A stretch of DNA of 64,000 nucleotides from Pleurotus ostreatus/Saccharomyces cerevisiae fusant (GCA_024196135.1 JAMQCK010000050.1:513-64512), one strand, 5' to 3'; counted from the stretch's first letter, positions 35,313-47,880 are shown. Numbers and translations are program-made. Notes: a model not told the origin generated them from the letters alone.

Positions 35313-36838
35313 CTTGTTTGTTGGGAGTTGGGATCGAGGTGCAGGTAGCATTGCTGCCCAGGGTTAAGGGTTATAGGAGAGGGAGGAGGGCGTCGGGGCG
35401 ACGGCGGTGTATGGTGGGCAGCAAAGAGGGAGGCTGGAATGAAAGTTTGTCACTGTTTGTGTCGGGCAACTGGCGTTATGAATCGGAGCGGATGTGACTC
35501 GCGTGACGAGTCACCCTCCGCGCTTCTGATTGGGCAATTGAGTGGAACAAAGTCGTGACGAATTCAAATGGGCACCCCACAGATCCACCTTCCGCATTCT
35601 TATCGTTGAGGCACAATGGTAGGCAGTACGCGAGCGTTGCTGCAAACGACGGAGATCTTTCAGAAGAGCCTCCCATTCCCCTAGCAAGCAGTAAGAACAA
35701 TGGGCGAAAAGAAATTACCCAGCATCATTTCCCCGCACTCCACACATTCGGCTTGTCTGGGCCAGCCGCACAACGCATTCCGGACTCGCCCCCCATTGCG
35801 CGCGCGGAACGCGGCCCACAGGCGGCTATCCCTGTCTAACAGTGCCGGAAAGCACCATCGCCTTTGTCGCACTGCAACGTGTTCTTCTTCCGCCCCGACT
35901 GTTCCCAAACACGCACACGTCTCACGACGTGCCCCCGCCGCCCCCTGATCCAGTCAGTCTTCCATCCTTCCCTCCTGACACTCGCCCACTGACAGCCGGC
36001 AGTGCACCACCATCCTCGCGCGCATATTCGCCATCCGGGATCCTCACCGTCAGCACGGGGTCCCCCACCGCCTGCCTGCCGCCACTTGTCGCCGCTCCGA
36101 GGATAATGGGACGGACGGCGCCGATCAGAACTTGGGCACTCACATACCGCGTTTGGGAGGTCGGTGCGAGCATGCGGATGGAGCTGTGCCCGCCATCCCG
36201 TGACCTTCCCGCTCGTCTGCGCCGGCACTCGGTGCACCGCTGCCGAGAGCTAGGGGCACACGCCACCGGCCACTGCTCGCGCGCCACATTGACAAGGCCA
36301 GACCTACGGACGACGAGTAGCCTCTCACGCATACGAAGGACGCGTACTCACCAACATCGCTCGAGAGCATCGCCATAGCTCCCCGCCAACCGCGTCTACG
36401 GCGCCCTATCAGCGCCGACGCCGACAGCCGCGACGCACGTCGCGCGGGACCGTCTTCCACGTCCGGACGGTCTATCTTCCACGCCCGAAGGCCTATCTTC
36501 CACGCTCGAATCCGCCCTTGCCAACGCACCCATCAGACTCTATCGCCGCACCAACTTCGACCGCTGCGTCATAGGGGCTCTGAAAGGGTATAGGGCCTCC
36601 TCAAGGGGTACTTCCCAGTGCGCACGGGTCCCTCTCAGGTCGCCTGACAGGGGAGCTACCAGATAACGACTTGCTTCTTCGCCTTCGCGAGGCGCATATA
36701 TGAGCTCGACTCTGGTCTGGAGACCGTCTGAAGAGGCCTATCGCTTGACGGGTCCCGTGGATGGGCCGCGGCTGGTGGGGTGCGCTGGCGCCTTGATTCG
36801 CATTCGATCAACATGCGAAGTTGATCATTGGGCTCCTC

Positions 36839-36882
36839 ACGATAGAGTCGACTTGCACGATAGAGTCGACTTTCACGATAAC
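36839..36882 (+). repeat. Short direct repeat of an 18-bp unit
   Basis: Two near-perfect copies of CGATAGAGTCGACTTxCA in tandem, followed by a partial third (CGATAACTCGAC). They lie in a gene-poor stretch, and the function is not apparent. Confidence 0.6.
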
Positions 36883-39142
36883 TCGACAGGCCCTCTTCAA
36901 GACGGACTCCCGGCGCGTTTGAACCCAGGTTGTCTCGACGCGCCACCGGACTCGAAGTCGATGACCTCCTAATCGACTCTTATCGTCGGCGGCTGTAGCG
37001 AGCGGCCTCGTTGTCAACGATGGGCTCCGCGGTGGGAAGTGGCTGGTTGACTTATCTCGTATGTCCCTTTCCCTGGACGATATCGTCCACCTGCAGGCGT
37101 CGCCCCATCTCTTGCTGTCGACCGATTGACGTCTTTCGCTGCCGCCTGATCGACCTCTCCCTTCCGCCTTGTTGACCCTCTCGCTGCCGACTGATCGACC
37201 TCCCTAACGAGCAATCAGTCCACTCCCTGCGAGGGATTGTTCGAACCCTGGACGTGAGATTTTTGCGCCCTAGGCCATCTGCTCACCCTGGATATGATCT
37301 TCCCTACCCTGTACTTGATCTCCTGCGCACTCTCTCGGCTGGCCGACCATGCAAGTCCCTGTCGTCTGTTCCGTTCGCTGCCGCTTGTCGCCGTATGCTG
37401 CCGCTCGCGTTCCTGGACCATGACTATCACCGCGTAGCGTGTGCGCCACGTTCCTACACCATGTCAGTTGGGCGGATGCGGTGTGCGTAGATGATTGACG
37501 GCGTATTGTGTCGGTTCAGTAGTACACGTTGTCGCGCCAACTGGATAGCCTACCATCGCTTTCACTGTCGGCGCGCATGTCGAGCGTATAGCATGTCGTG
37601 TCAATTGAGCCCACTATTGTGCCACTCATATCGGTCGTATCGCGGACCCGCGAACAGGCGATGCTTTTGGTGGCTCGCGGACACTAGCAATAGTCGAACG
37701 ATCTACTGGTCAGGCGCCCTTCATAGCGGCGGGTGGACGTGGGTGTCGACTTAGATCAGGCGCGGAAATTGACCTTGGTCAGACGAGCTGCAGTTGCATC
37801 TCGTGAGTCACGTTTGAAGTTGGTCAGGCGCCTATCGTTGTACAAGACTAACCAGTACCGAGGACGGAGAGTCAGGTGAGGCTTGACTGGCGCACCCCGT
37901 AAAGCTTGAATGACGAACCCAATAGGGCTTCAACAAGGATTAAGTGAGGCCTGAATAGACCATTGATTTGGCTGCGCATTCAACCATCGCATCAGCAACT
38001 GACGGGATTCGAAGGGCCTCGCGGAGATGGAATGTCACGGTTAGCTCACGGCGAGCTGTGCCACTGAAGAGCTAGGAAGTATGAGGAAGACCTGCGGCGA
38101 TATCGAAGGACGGTGTACAGCTCGGACGGCGTACTTATTAGGAGTTGCCAGTGCTCGTAGCCGGCGCGTATAGAAAGACATGCGCAACACGGACCTCCAA
38201 GAGGGTAAGCTGGCATAGAGCGACGCCGAAGAGGCGATAGACCGGCGAAGCAGCTCCACCGCGCTGGAACTTTGGGGTGAGTCACCAGATCGCGGTCGGG
38301 CAGCCTCGGCGAGTCCGTCTGAGGTGGCGAAGTCTTCGATGTCACCGATTGGCGCCGGCTATGGTCGTGTTGTCCGACCAAGTGAAGTTGTCCGACCTGC
38401 CAGGGTGGCGCAGGTCAGACTGGCTGGGATGTACTACAGCGCCGGCAGCTGCCATGTCCGCGCTAACGAGCACCTGTCAAAGGATGATCAGCACGGGCGT
38501 CCGACAACATAGGAACGCTCACCGCTGGGAGACCGATCACTCACTGCCTTGACTTCGACGCAGTCGTCACTCCGTGATTCTTCCTATCGCAGACGTGCAT
38601 TGTTCGCGCGCAGGTCTTGCGTTGTACGCCCACTTCGTCCACGAGTCGAGATATTCGCGTTTTCAATGATGGTTCTTCTTTGAGCGTCGAGCGAGCGGCT
38701 GCGCGGATAGGCTTACATTGTCAATGGAAGCCCGCTCCGTCAAGACTCAAGATTATCTTTCTTCAGTCAAACAGCTGACCACACACAGGACTTCTCCCAT
38801 GCACCTTATGTCGTCAATCTACTACCCATCAGCCAGCTGAGCATCACTGTAATACAGACGTGACCCCACCCACCTTCGAAAGCCTTGTCAGTCGGATAGT
38901 CAAGAACCGCGAGGGTGGCGCACACGACCTGAATCAGCGGACAACTGCGCTTCAGTGAAGTCATGCAAGTCAGTGCAGTGAGGCCGCTTGTCTGATAGGA
39001 GAACAGAGAAGCTACTCACCACCATCATCAAGGCGCGGATAAGCTGCTGAGTGGCGTGGGATATCAACTAGAGGCGTGTGCAATCGATTGAGGTAACGGG
39101 ACGATCCTGCCTCTTTCAACGCTATGCACGATGAAAGACGGC

Positions 39143-39185
39143 GGACTCCGCCTGTTACAATTCAATAGCAACAGGCGGAGAGTCC
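39143..39185. repeat. Inverted repeat (potential hairpin)
   Basis: Left arm GGACTCCGCCTGTT (39143-39156) pairs with AACAGGCGGAGAGTCC (39170-39185), with a 13-nt loop and a 2-nt bulge. It is not next to a recognised gene end, so it is not called as a terminator. Confidence 0.6.
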
Positions 39186-39995
39186 AGGCGGCGTCTACCA
39201 TACCGCATCGAGTAGGTCGGACGCTCCGTGACCTCAAGGCTGGCTCGAGCCCCGAGACTAGCGCATCAGATATGTCTAGCGTCGTGCATCAGATACGCCA
39301 TCCTCGAGGCTCGGGTGCACGCACAGCTAAGTTAATTTTATCTCCTTCAGGTATGTCGCTCGTCCCGCAGTCGACGCAAGCTCCCGCGTTCGGTAGGTCG
39401 AGCATGCAGGGTGTGAGCGCGGTGGGCATAAGGTGAGTGGGTTTCTGGGCCGGGTGAGCGAAATAGGCAGGCGAGAAGGACATGAGGGGAAGAAGGGCCG
39501 TATGAGTGGTACGTGGGGGGAGCGGAGGTTGAGAGTACGCGATAAGAGCTGTTCATACCGGATATTAGATACTGATACACAAGGAGGCAGACCTGAAGAC
39601 GTCCGTCAGCAACGATGGACAACGCCGAAGTTGACATCTTACCCGTGGAAGATGCAAGGAAAGAGCCGATATCAGCTTCGTCTCATGGCAATTCCAGAAC
39701 ATAACTGAGGAGATTTTCGAGTCCTAGCGATGAGACCTTCTTGCGCAGGCTCACAGACGACGGGGAAAGACACAGGTGGTATAAGAGCGTTTGGGGCGCG
39801 AAATTCGTGCACAAGCCACGAGTGACGAAGTTAGGGGAATGAAAAGTCGAATGTTTTACGTGTCTATGTTACACCGTTTATGAAGCGAAAAGAAGAAGCA
39901 AGGCACACCGTGGAGGTGCTAAGCTGCAGGTGGAAGGTGGAAGCAAGACGAAGGCGTGGGATGATATCACCCGCCGCGGCGGCACGGCGGGCCGG

Positions 39996-40021
39996 AATCA
40001 GGTGACGGCCACGTTGCTTGA
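39996..40021 (-). repeat. Shared 3'-flank segment of P6 (inverted copy at 48574-48600)
   Basis: About 26 bp (GTCAAGCAACGTGGC, then TGTCACCTGATT or the variant CGTCACCTGATT) occur here on the reverse strand, 250 bp downstream of P6, and again on the forward strand about 700 bp downstream of P7 (48574-48600). It supports P6 and P7 being diverged inverted duplicates that carried 3' flank along. Confidence 0.55.
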
Positions 40022-40273
40022 CGTCATGGACTTCGCGCGTCGTGAAGTTCAAGTGCGAAGAGAATGAGGATGCGTTACCAGGCTCTTCTCACCAAGGCCT
40101 GTCGTCCAAATAATTGAGCCCAGCCCATACATCATTGCTTATTGTACGCTACTGAAAACTTACGCATAGAGGACGCAGTGGTATATACAGAGGCAATGCA
40201 TGGCTCTACACACAACATGGCCCTCATCCTCAACGACAGAACATAAGGCATACACATCAACTGCGCGAAGAGG

Positions 40274-41691
40274 CTATTGGAGGCATTTGATTCCGTCTCG
40301 CGGGTTACCCAGCGTCCATAGGCAGGCTCCGGTCGCCCGCATCGCCCAGTTATTACTGGAGAAACGTGACCTGTCCTCGCCCTCGCCATAGATCAGCCCG
40401 CCACCGTTAATGGTGCTCTGCGGGTGCAGCGCATCTTCGGCATCGCGAGCGCTCTCGCGGCGATACTGCGCGAGGATAGCGTCGGAGGCGGACTCGTCGT
40501 CGAGCCACGACTCTGACTTTGAGACGGAGGCAGACGTTTCTGCCGAGGAAACAGACGTCGACTCAGCCCTGGCGCGGTCGATCCATGTGCGTAGGTCGGA
40601 TAGGTCGCAAGCAATACAACCCATGGGTCGCTCTTGCGACCGGATCCCCGGCCGAGGGAGGGCGGACCCCCTGTCGGCTGCGCTGCGGGTGTCGTACCTC
40701 GCGTATGGCTTCGCTCGAGTGATGGTCTTGGCCTGGCGACAAGGAGCGCGCGTTGTCTTACGCCTTCTGCAGGCAGGGTCGGTGACCTCGCGAGAGCTTT
40801 GGAGGGCTACGGCGGCGTCCTGCCCATCATCGCTGAGAGGATGGCGGTGCTGTTTCCAGACGTCCGGGCCAATGAGGAACTCCTCGGGAGGCGCATCGTA
40901 CCAACGATCGACGATGTCACCGACGGAGTTTCTAAGCGACTCTGATTCTTCGATGGACATGACGAGAGGTGCTTCTAGGTCTAGTTGATCGCAAGCGACC
41001 CAGACGACGAAGAAGGGGTGGGCGGAGGACTTGATGCGGGGGAGGTTCTTGTAGGGCGCGCGGAACGTCTTGACTGGCGCGCGAAGCGTCTTGATGTGCG
41101 AGTTGCCGTGAACATACAGCGGCGGGGGACTTTTCTTCAGCATATGGAGGGGGACCACATCGTATTCGTATTCCTTCGGGGGAAATTCCTACGGCGGGTC
41201 ATGAGACGGTGTTGGGAGAGGGAATGCATCTAAACTAACCGTGAGATAATGCTTGCGGGCGCGCACGACGACTTTGGAGTTGTATTTGGCAAACTGCAGC
41301 ATCGATCGTAGCGTTTCCTGTGTCGGTACGAGGGCCCAGTCGCCATTTGTGAGCTTCTCGGACATGTCGAGGCGCACTACAACCTTTCAGGTCAGGTTCC
41401 TTGGTGACGAACAGCACAGACTCACGCTCGACGTGGTTGAGTGGCGACTCGAGGTCAAGCTCGCCCTTCCGCAGGCCCCAGTAGTATTCGAAGTGCTCAA
41501 TCTGATGTATATAGTCAACGGTCAGCCCACCGCGTTGGGGATTTTCTTACCTGCCGACGGTACTGACCGACATCCAGAGATAGGATGCGGTGTTTGACAA
41601 TGGGGCAGTCGTCTAGGCTCTTGTGTGTCGAGATGGCGTATGACGGTATGGCAGACGTCGGGATTGGCTTCGGCTGGCAGCGGCGGGACAT
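40274..41691 (-). CDS. P6: F1-family protein, clade II
   Basis: Reverse-strand exons 41691-41551, 41501-41426, 41376-41240 and 41188-40274 (141, 76, 137 and 915 nt) give 422 aa. The N-terminus is slightly longer than in other members (MSRRCQPKPIPTS). It has CPIVKHRILSLDVGQYRRQ, HFEYYWGLRKGELDLESPLN, RLDMSEKLTNGDWALVPTQETL, EYEYDVVPLHML, PPEEFLIGPDVWKQHRHPLSDDG, KTTRAPCRQAKTITRA and RSRFSSNNWAMRA. Its C-terminus replaces the usual CLLGK with CLWTLGNP, shared only with P7, its closest relative. A duplicated APVKTFRAPYK segment precedes the NLPRIKS block. No F2 gene is adjacent. Function unknown. Confidence 0.86.
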
Positions 41692-42239
41692 CGTGCAGTG
41701 GATGTACGGGATTGAGATTGTGCGAGACGAAATCAGGTTGGTGATGGTAAGAGCAAGGAGAGGGATGGAATGCGGTCCGCGAATGCCGATCACGACGCGA
41801 CTTCAACTTGCTTGGACTTGTTACAGTGGATTGTTGAGGCGACTTCAGACCTCTCAGCCTCTCAGCCTCGACGTTTTCGCAGTTTTGCCATTTCTCCCTG
41901 CCGCGGGTTGCATCGGGAGAACATGCAGTGTGTTCCTAATGGACACCTATCAACTCAAAGCCAATGATCTCTGACATGGAGGCGCACCTCAAGATATTCA
42001 AAGACGAGGTGCATTGTCATCAGCTCCAGTAGCAAAGTAGACCGTATAAGAGGATAAGTAGCAGGTAGGGAGCTCAAGTAGCGTGCACGTATAAGCTACT
42101 ACGTCGCATATGCGACGCCTGAGCTGCGGAAACCGATGCTCAAGGGATAGCTTTCAACTTCGCAAAGGTTCGACAACGCAAGGGCTGACATCGTTAGCCG
42201 AGGAACTTGCTCGGGAGGACTGATTGCTCCGAAGGGACT
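41692..42239. other. Upstream region of P6
   Basis: 548 bp between P6 and the 3' end of the next reverse-strand gene. There is no supported coding region. It holds the P6 promoter; no element was recognised with confidence. Confidence 0.5.
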
Positions 42240-43190
42240 CTAAGCATTGCTGGGATGAGGCGCGGCGGATTGATCCGGGAGCGTCGTCTCCACCGCCTTG
42301 GTAGCAGTAAAGGAGAGGTCCGGCCGCTCGATCCTCAGATTTGCGCTGACGACGTCCGCGTCATGTTGCAGCCATTCGTTTTCCATTGCCGCACCAGCGT
42401 CCCAGGCCTTGCGCAACATCGGTCGCAGGAAGGATACAACGTCGGCTTGGGACATCGTGTGCATCTCAAGAGACGTGAAGAACACGTAGGTCCAGCCTAC
42501 GCATCTCCGTCAGGACCCCGCCTCACTTCGCCAGAGTGCGCAAACACTCACCTGCCAAGACCCATCTCTCAACGCTCGCCTGCCCCTCCTGCTCGTCAAG
42601 AATGAGCTGACGGCGTCCGCGTATGAGATCCCCCGCTCGGGCGCCACGCGTGACGATGAGATTGATCGCCTGCTTCAGCGCGCGCATAGACGAGACGCGC
42701 AGGTATCGCCTCTTCCCCTGGCGCTTGAGGCTCGAAGCGAAGACAAGTGACATATGCGCTCTTCCGTCGCGTACCGCGCTCAGCACGGGGGCGGTGAGGG
42801 GGATGTCATGCTCCTGCGCCTCCGCTATCTTCGCGCGCACGGCCTCCCGCCATGGTGTGAATGGGCGCTTGAAGGGCTCTTGCAGCTCGACGGGGGCGGG
42901 GCGGCCGAGCATGCCGGAGGGGAAGAGGCGCAGAGTCAGGGCGGGGGAATGCAGTACGGGAAGGGCGCGTCGATTAGGAAGCCATTGGCGCCACGCAGGA
43001 TGATCAGGGTCTAGTGCCTCCTTGCGATTGACGTGGCCAGGATTGAGTACCAGGTTAATCGTCCCGGGGGTCTGGTGGCGGAGCTGGGATACGGTTAGCT
43101 GGATCGGGGGCAGAGTCGAAGGCGACGCACCTTGACAGAAGTAACCCGGGGAAGCTTGGGGAGCTTACTGAGGCCGGAGCATACCGTCAT
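42240..43190 (-). CDS. Uncharacterised 282-aa protein
   Basis: Three reverse-strand exons (43190-43131, 43083-42552, 42496-42240) give an 849-nt coding sequence. Intron 1 is 47 nt with a clear branch-like CTAAC, and intron 2 is 55 nt. The protein contains LVLNPGHVNRKEALDPDHPAWRQWLPNR, PFKRPFTPWREAVRAKIAEA, and KRRYLRVSSMRALKQAINLIVTRGAR, then WTYVFFTSLEMHTMSQADVVSFLRPML. A basic helix followed by a YVFF strand faintly recalls bacterial RNase P protein, which I offer only as a hint. More exons could lie upstream: reverse-strand segments at 43388-43576 (VHKGLAYGKYGIESKEFVVG) and 43850-44030 (WFGSGKSEEVTVNDVRDANI) look protein-like but could not be joined securely. Confidence 0.55.
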
Positions 43191-44874
43191 GTATGTGCCA
43201 GGCTGACATACGCCTTCTCACAATGGCGAGTGTGCTAGCGGTGCCCGGATACGTCCGACTTTGGTGTTCGATGATGGAGAACAAAGATCGAGACGAAGAA
43301 CAATGGGTCTCCACGATGGTCGTGTTTGTTCCGCCCTTCTTACCGACCACCAGCATGCCTGATACCCCAAGGATCGCGAGGGCGTAGCTATTCCCCCTCA
43401 GGCCCCAGGGCGCTTACGTTGCGGTAGACGGCCATGGCATAGCTTTCGACCCTGCGGTGCACCTTGACCTCTCCGGCTCCACTCTTCCTGCTCCCCACGA
43501 CGAACTCTTTCGATTCAATTCCGTATTTTCCGTATGCAAGACCCTTGTGGACTCTGAACTCGATATCAAGGAACACATCGCGACCTGAGAACCCTGGACG
43601 TGGACTTCACTGACGCTTTCTGACATCCCATATGGCGAGCGAGCATTGCAGACTACCACAAGACCTCGGAACCACCGCCTTCTCGAGCGTGCTATTGTAA
43701 GACCGGCGCTTTGCAGGCTGTTCCGTAGCTAGATCGTGGTCATACTGTCACCGAATTGAGGGCCGTATGATGTGCATGGCTGTCAGGTGTACAAGGCTTT
43801 CATTCTCGTTGCGGAGGCTGCTGTATTTGCGTACTTTTACCCCTACCAGAGCCCAGACGAAGTTAGGGAGTGTTCAGTCTTCCATGTGATGTTCGCGTCT
43901 CTGACGTCGTTCACAGTGACCTCCTCGCTCTTTCCCGAGCCAAACCATAGTGAGTACTCCATGCGAGGATGGATCTGCGCCTTTGAAGTCTCGCCCTGGT
44001 CGCGCTGAGTTGCGGGACGTGAACGCACATAAAGGCTTCCGAGTTTCCCCCTTACTTACGCTTCATTGTTTCGACCTGAGGCGCATCGTTCCGAACTTCA
44101 AGTACCCAGAGGACGACTCCGTCCGCTCCCATCCGGAATGATGCCAGAAGAACTAGATTTCCCAAGCGACGGCGTCGACAAAAAATATTCTGCGCTGGTA
44201 CGAAGCTCTCTCAAGCCGTCCCATCATTTTCGCCGGAGACGCGAGTGCACTCGCCTGCCTCTGAGGCGGCTGCGACCTCTGAGGCTCACGCTGGTCCCAG
44301 CAATGCTTAGCACTTTCTTGAGGTCCTCATTGAGGTATCGTGTCGGTAGCGAAGCGTGGCGCGGGCGCAATATGACATCGCACCCCGGGCGTCGTTTTAC
44401 CTAGAGTGATTCACATGAAAATCAGGTTGTTGAAGAGGAGCAAACAACATTCAGTGATGATGCGATATAAGATCGCCCCTCGGGCAAGCCTTCGACGCAC
44501 TGTCGGCGGTGGCGGCCTACTTTGCTACCTCATGCGACCTAAGCCACAATCGGGTGATGCGCCCACGCAAGCCCTGCTTGAGGACAGTCAGTGGTTCGTG
44601 CCACGTCAGGGTCTCATATCGTATCGTGTTTAGTTGGGTGAATAATATATTGACTTGCATCAAGACATTATTTCGGTCATGTCCTCCAAAAGTTTCCAAT
44701 AAAGGGCCACGGTGGGCCTTGTCGATACGATGCGAAAACACAGGCAAATACAAGTACACGGCTATGATAGACTAGCTATCTAAGAGGTGAACAGCGACCG
44801 GTGCTGCGCCTGGCAGCACCGACTGTCACCTTGGCCGTTCGTCGCGCCGAAGCACGACGACGGTCTGAGAGCCA
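43191..44874. other. Possible decayed or incompletely resolved gene on the reverse strand
   Basis: No gene model could be completed. Reverse-strand segments 43388-43576, 43165-43356 and 43843-44028 have protein-like composition and plausible splice sites at their edges (for example GTAAGC after AVYRN at about 43419). They may be exons of one gene that lies upstream of, or includes, the gene ending at 42240. 44150-44870 shows nothing. Confidence 0.35.
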
Positions 44875-46119
44875 TCAAGAGGACGCAATGAAAGGGTTGT
44901 CGATTTCGATGTGGCGCCGCATGTAGTCTCCGATGCGGTTCACCTTCCTGATGTCCGCCCTGGCGTATCGAGGCCCTTCACCAGCGTTTACCTTGCTGAG
45001 AGCCCAGTAGGCCTTCCGGAAGAGAAAGTACACCGAGCACTTCACCTTCATGAGGGGCAGAACAGGCTGGTCGTTCTCGTCCACGAAAGGCGGCTCATAG
45101 TACGTGCGCTTGATGTTCCCGGCGGCGTCGCGAGAGATGTGCTGGATGCCGCTTTCTTGGCTCCAGTTCGACAGCGGAACGATGCGGACATCGACGACGG
45201 TGTCGGGCGGAAATACCTGCGAAGTCGCAAACAGTGAGTTGCTGGCCAGCAAGAACCTCGAGGATGACTCACGTCTTCGTGGTGCAGGAAGTGTTTAGCG
45301 TTCTTCCTCGGAATCCGATTCCTCTTCCATCCTTTGATCTCCTTCTTTGTAACCGCCTTGAGCAGCTTGTCCAAGAAAGGCGTCGTCGGGAGCAGGATGA
45401 CACGGCCGAGATCCATTGGCCGGTGAATCTCAACGCAGACTGGCAGACAGGGTCACTTGACCGCGAATAAAAAATGAGAAAATTTCTGAGAACGCACGAG
45501 GGATGATATTCCAACGAGTGTCAAGGGACATCGTGTCTCGCTCCAGTCCCATGAAGATCTCCAGTCTGCGTTGCTGTGTCATCGAAGTTCAGTATATTGT
45601 TGTCGAAGCGGCTTATGGACTCACCTCGCCGATGCTCATGGACCGATCACAGACGTGAGAGAACTGCACCGTCCCGTTCTCGTTACTCTGTCCTGTCGAA
45701 GCGCAGCGCACAAGGCCGTCAGCGGACAGGAAGGCGCTGGCATAGTCGTTGGCGCGCGGACGCGGGATGTGCTTGAAGATGTTGCCGATGGGGGTGTGGT
45801 AGATCGAGGACTGCTGCTGCACCTGCTCAGGCGTTGGCACGTAGTCTGCGTCGCTCAGGCGGTCGATATTGGAAGGCGGCGTGGCGACGACTGCGAAATG
45901 CGGCCCAGTGATCGTCGGCCCTTTCGCGGTCGGTTTGACAGGCTTGCGTTTGGGAGTCTTGAGGGCTCGCAGCCTGATTTGCTGAGCGCGAAGGCTGGCC
46001 TTCGCTGCATTAGACTTGGCAACGATGGCACGGCCAGTGGCTGGATCGCGCCGTCGAAGAGGCCTGCCTTGAGCAACCCTACGCCTGTCCGACGTCGCCG
46101 GTCTCGTAGGACTCGACAT
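44875..46119 (-). CDS. F2c: F2-family protein, putative HNH-nuclease-like fold
   Basis: Reverse-strand exons 46119-45625, 45573-45498, 45439-45273 and 45216-44875 (495, 76, 167 and 342 nt) encode 359 aa. The basic N-terminus (RRRVAQGRPLRRRD, LKTPKRKPVKPTAK) resembles F2a and F2b only in composition. The core is VQFSHVCDRSMS, RLEIFMGLERDTMSLDTRWN, VEIHRPMDLGRVILLP, then FLHHEDVFPPD and VKCSVYFLFRKAYWAL. SHV.DRS followed by Asn and IH is the clearest HNH-like set of the three members and resembles the AH(V/I).PRS start of fungal HNH proteins. This is the most divergent F2 gene, yet intron positions and exon 2 and 3 lengths are unchanged. Head-to-head with P7. An ATG 126 nt upstream is in frame; I prefer 46119, before SSPTRPAT. 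Confidence 0.8.
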
Positions 46120-46534
46120 CGTGGGCAAAGTCGGTGTGTCGAAGGCAGTGACACCCGAGTACAGGAAGAGGGACCGCGACGGGGGAGCTGGGTCGGGCAA
46201 TTGGGCAAACGGAAGAGGGCGAAAGCAAATCAGGGCGCGCAGCAACCCCCGTATTTATATGCACGAGGGTTTGGCCCGGGATAGCCCCAGATGGGAGCTG
46301 ATGGCGGCTGATGGGAGCAGATAATCCCCGTTTGGGTCGATCATCAGTGAACAATGGAGGTCATATAGTTGAAGATGACCTCGAGGACCGTGGGAAGTTC
46401 AAACCGCAGTTGCGTTGATCGGCATCTGCCGACCGCAACACGTTTCCATCCTTGCTCTTGACCATCACCAAGCGCCACCTTGCCTTGCGCACCCTTCGCT
46501 TGATCTCTCAAAGCCGTTGAAACTATAAGCACAA
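46120..46534. promoter_or_regulatory. Bidirectional promoter region between F2c and P7
   Basis: 415 bp between divergent starts. CTTGACCATCACCA at 46457-46470 lies about 64 bp before P7, at the distance where P1 and P4 have CACCATCATC. The 19-nt word TTGCTCTTGACCATCACCA also occurs upstream of P8 (about 48787-48805). Confidence 0.5.
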
Positions 46535-47880
46535 ATGGCTGCTATACTCTCTTCCAACATCTCCACACGTAGAACTGTGAAGAACTGCCCTATCGTCAAG
46601 CATCGCCTTTTGTCCTTGGACGTAGGTCAATACTGCCGACAGGTACGCGTCACTTTACAGCAGTCGACAATCCTCTAACATTCAGTCTCAGATACAACAT
46701 TTTGAGTACTACTGGGGCATGCAAAAAGGGGAGCTTAATCTGGATTCACCACTCAATCATATCGAGCGTAGGTCAACGTCGCATGTTAGCGTTATCGCAC
46801 GACTGACAAACGATTCTAGTTCGTCCGGACATGTCTGAAAGGCTCGGCTCGGGCGACTGGACTCTTATTCCTACCCCGGAGACCCTTCGATCGATGCTGC
46901 AAATGGCCGAGTACAACAAGACCGCTCCCCTTCACGCACGCAAACATTACCTTCAGGTATGTCTAGTACGATATCTCACGCATCTTTCACTGACTGTTCC
47001 ACAGGAGTTCCCCGCTCAGGAGTACGAGTATGTCGTGATCCCGTTGTGCATGCTCGAAGAGAAGCCCCCAACCCTCTATGTTCACGGCGGCGCGCGCGCG
47101 AAGATGTACCGCCCACCGTACAAAGATCTCCCCCGCATCAGGTCACATGCGCATCCTTTCTTCGTTGTCTGGGTCGCAAGCGAGCAGATCGACATGGACG
47201 CGTCATCCTACCTGCCCGAAAAGGACGCGCAGCTGATCACAGATGCTGTTGGCGACATCGTCGATTGCTGGGATAAGCAACCCCCGGAGGCCTTCCTCAT
47301 CGGCCCGGACGTCTGGAAGCAGCACCGTCACCCTCTCAGCGATGATGGGCAGGAGGCGGATGCCGCTCTGCGCAACTCTCGCAAGGTCAATGTTCCTACT
47401 GCATCCAAAACGCGGAAGACGACGCGTGCGCCCTGCCGCCAGCCGAAGACCGTGGCCAAGGCTAAGCCGTACGCGAGATACGACGATCGTCGCGCTGCTG
47501 ACAGAGGGTCCGCCCTTCCTCGCCCCGGCGTCCAGTCTGTCGAACGTCCCGAGGGCTACATCGCCTACGACCTATCCGACCTGCGCACATGGAACGATCG
47601 CGCCAGGATTGAGTCGACGTCCACCTCGCTCTCCTGGTCGCCAACCTGGCTCGACGACGAGGCCGCCTCGGACGGCGTTCTCGCGCAGTATCGCCGCGAG
47701 AGCGTGCGCGATGCCGAGGATGCGCTACATCCGCAGAGTACTATCAATGGTGGCGGCCTCGTTCTTGGTCGCGGGGAGGACCGCTCGCGCTTCTCGAGCA
47801 ACAACTGGGCAATGCGCGCGTGCGGTGTCTGTCTGTGGACGCTGGAGAACCCTTACGATGTCATCAAGGAGATCCAGTGA
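46535..47880 (+). CDS. P7: F1-family protein, clade II
   Basis: Exons 46535-46642, 46692-46767, 46820-46956 and 47005-47880 (108, 76, 137 and 876 nt) give 398 aa. Segments are CPIVKHRLLSLDVGQYCRQ; HFEYYWGMQKGELNLDSPLN; RPDMSERLGSGDWTLIPTPETL; EYEYVVIPLCML; PPEAFLIGPDVWKQHRHPLSDDG; KTTRAPCRQPKTVAKA; RGSALPRPGVQS; and RSRFSSNNWAMRACGVCLWTL. Sister of P6 by the CLWTL ending. It is the third F1 gene standing head-to-head with an F2 gene. The protein is hydrophilic, with no signal or membrane segment. Function unknown. Confidence 0.88.

Larger units (their letters stand above)
35313..40273. other. About 5 kb without a supported gene
   Basis: Promoter side of the Edc1-like gene, then a long stretch in which no frame on either strand has a recognisable domain or plausible exon chain. 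Between 36450 and 38050 there are many short direct repeats (for example CTATCTTCCACGC near 36470-36510, and repeated TCGACC and GGTCAGGCGCC words). This suggests decayed mobile-element sequence. TGTCACGG at 38033 resembles an LTR start, but no partner end was found. Two clearer repeats are listed separately. Confidence 0.4.

Noticed and set aside
37205..37290. tRNA-like segment on the reverse strand (GGGTTCGAAC)
   Set aside because: T-loop-like sequence and a GGCCTAGGGCG word occur, but no anticodon stem or 7-bp acceptor stem can be formed.
38033..38300. Solo LTR starting TGTCACGG
   Set aside because: No second LTR, primer-binding site or retroelement coding sequence could be identified nearby.
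35313..40273. CRISPR-like or satellite array
   Set aside because: The repeats are short, irregular and without constant spacers; this is a eukaryotic genome.
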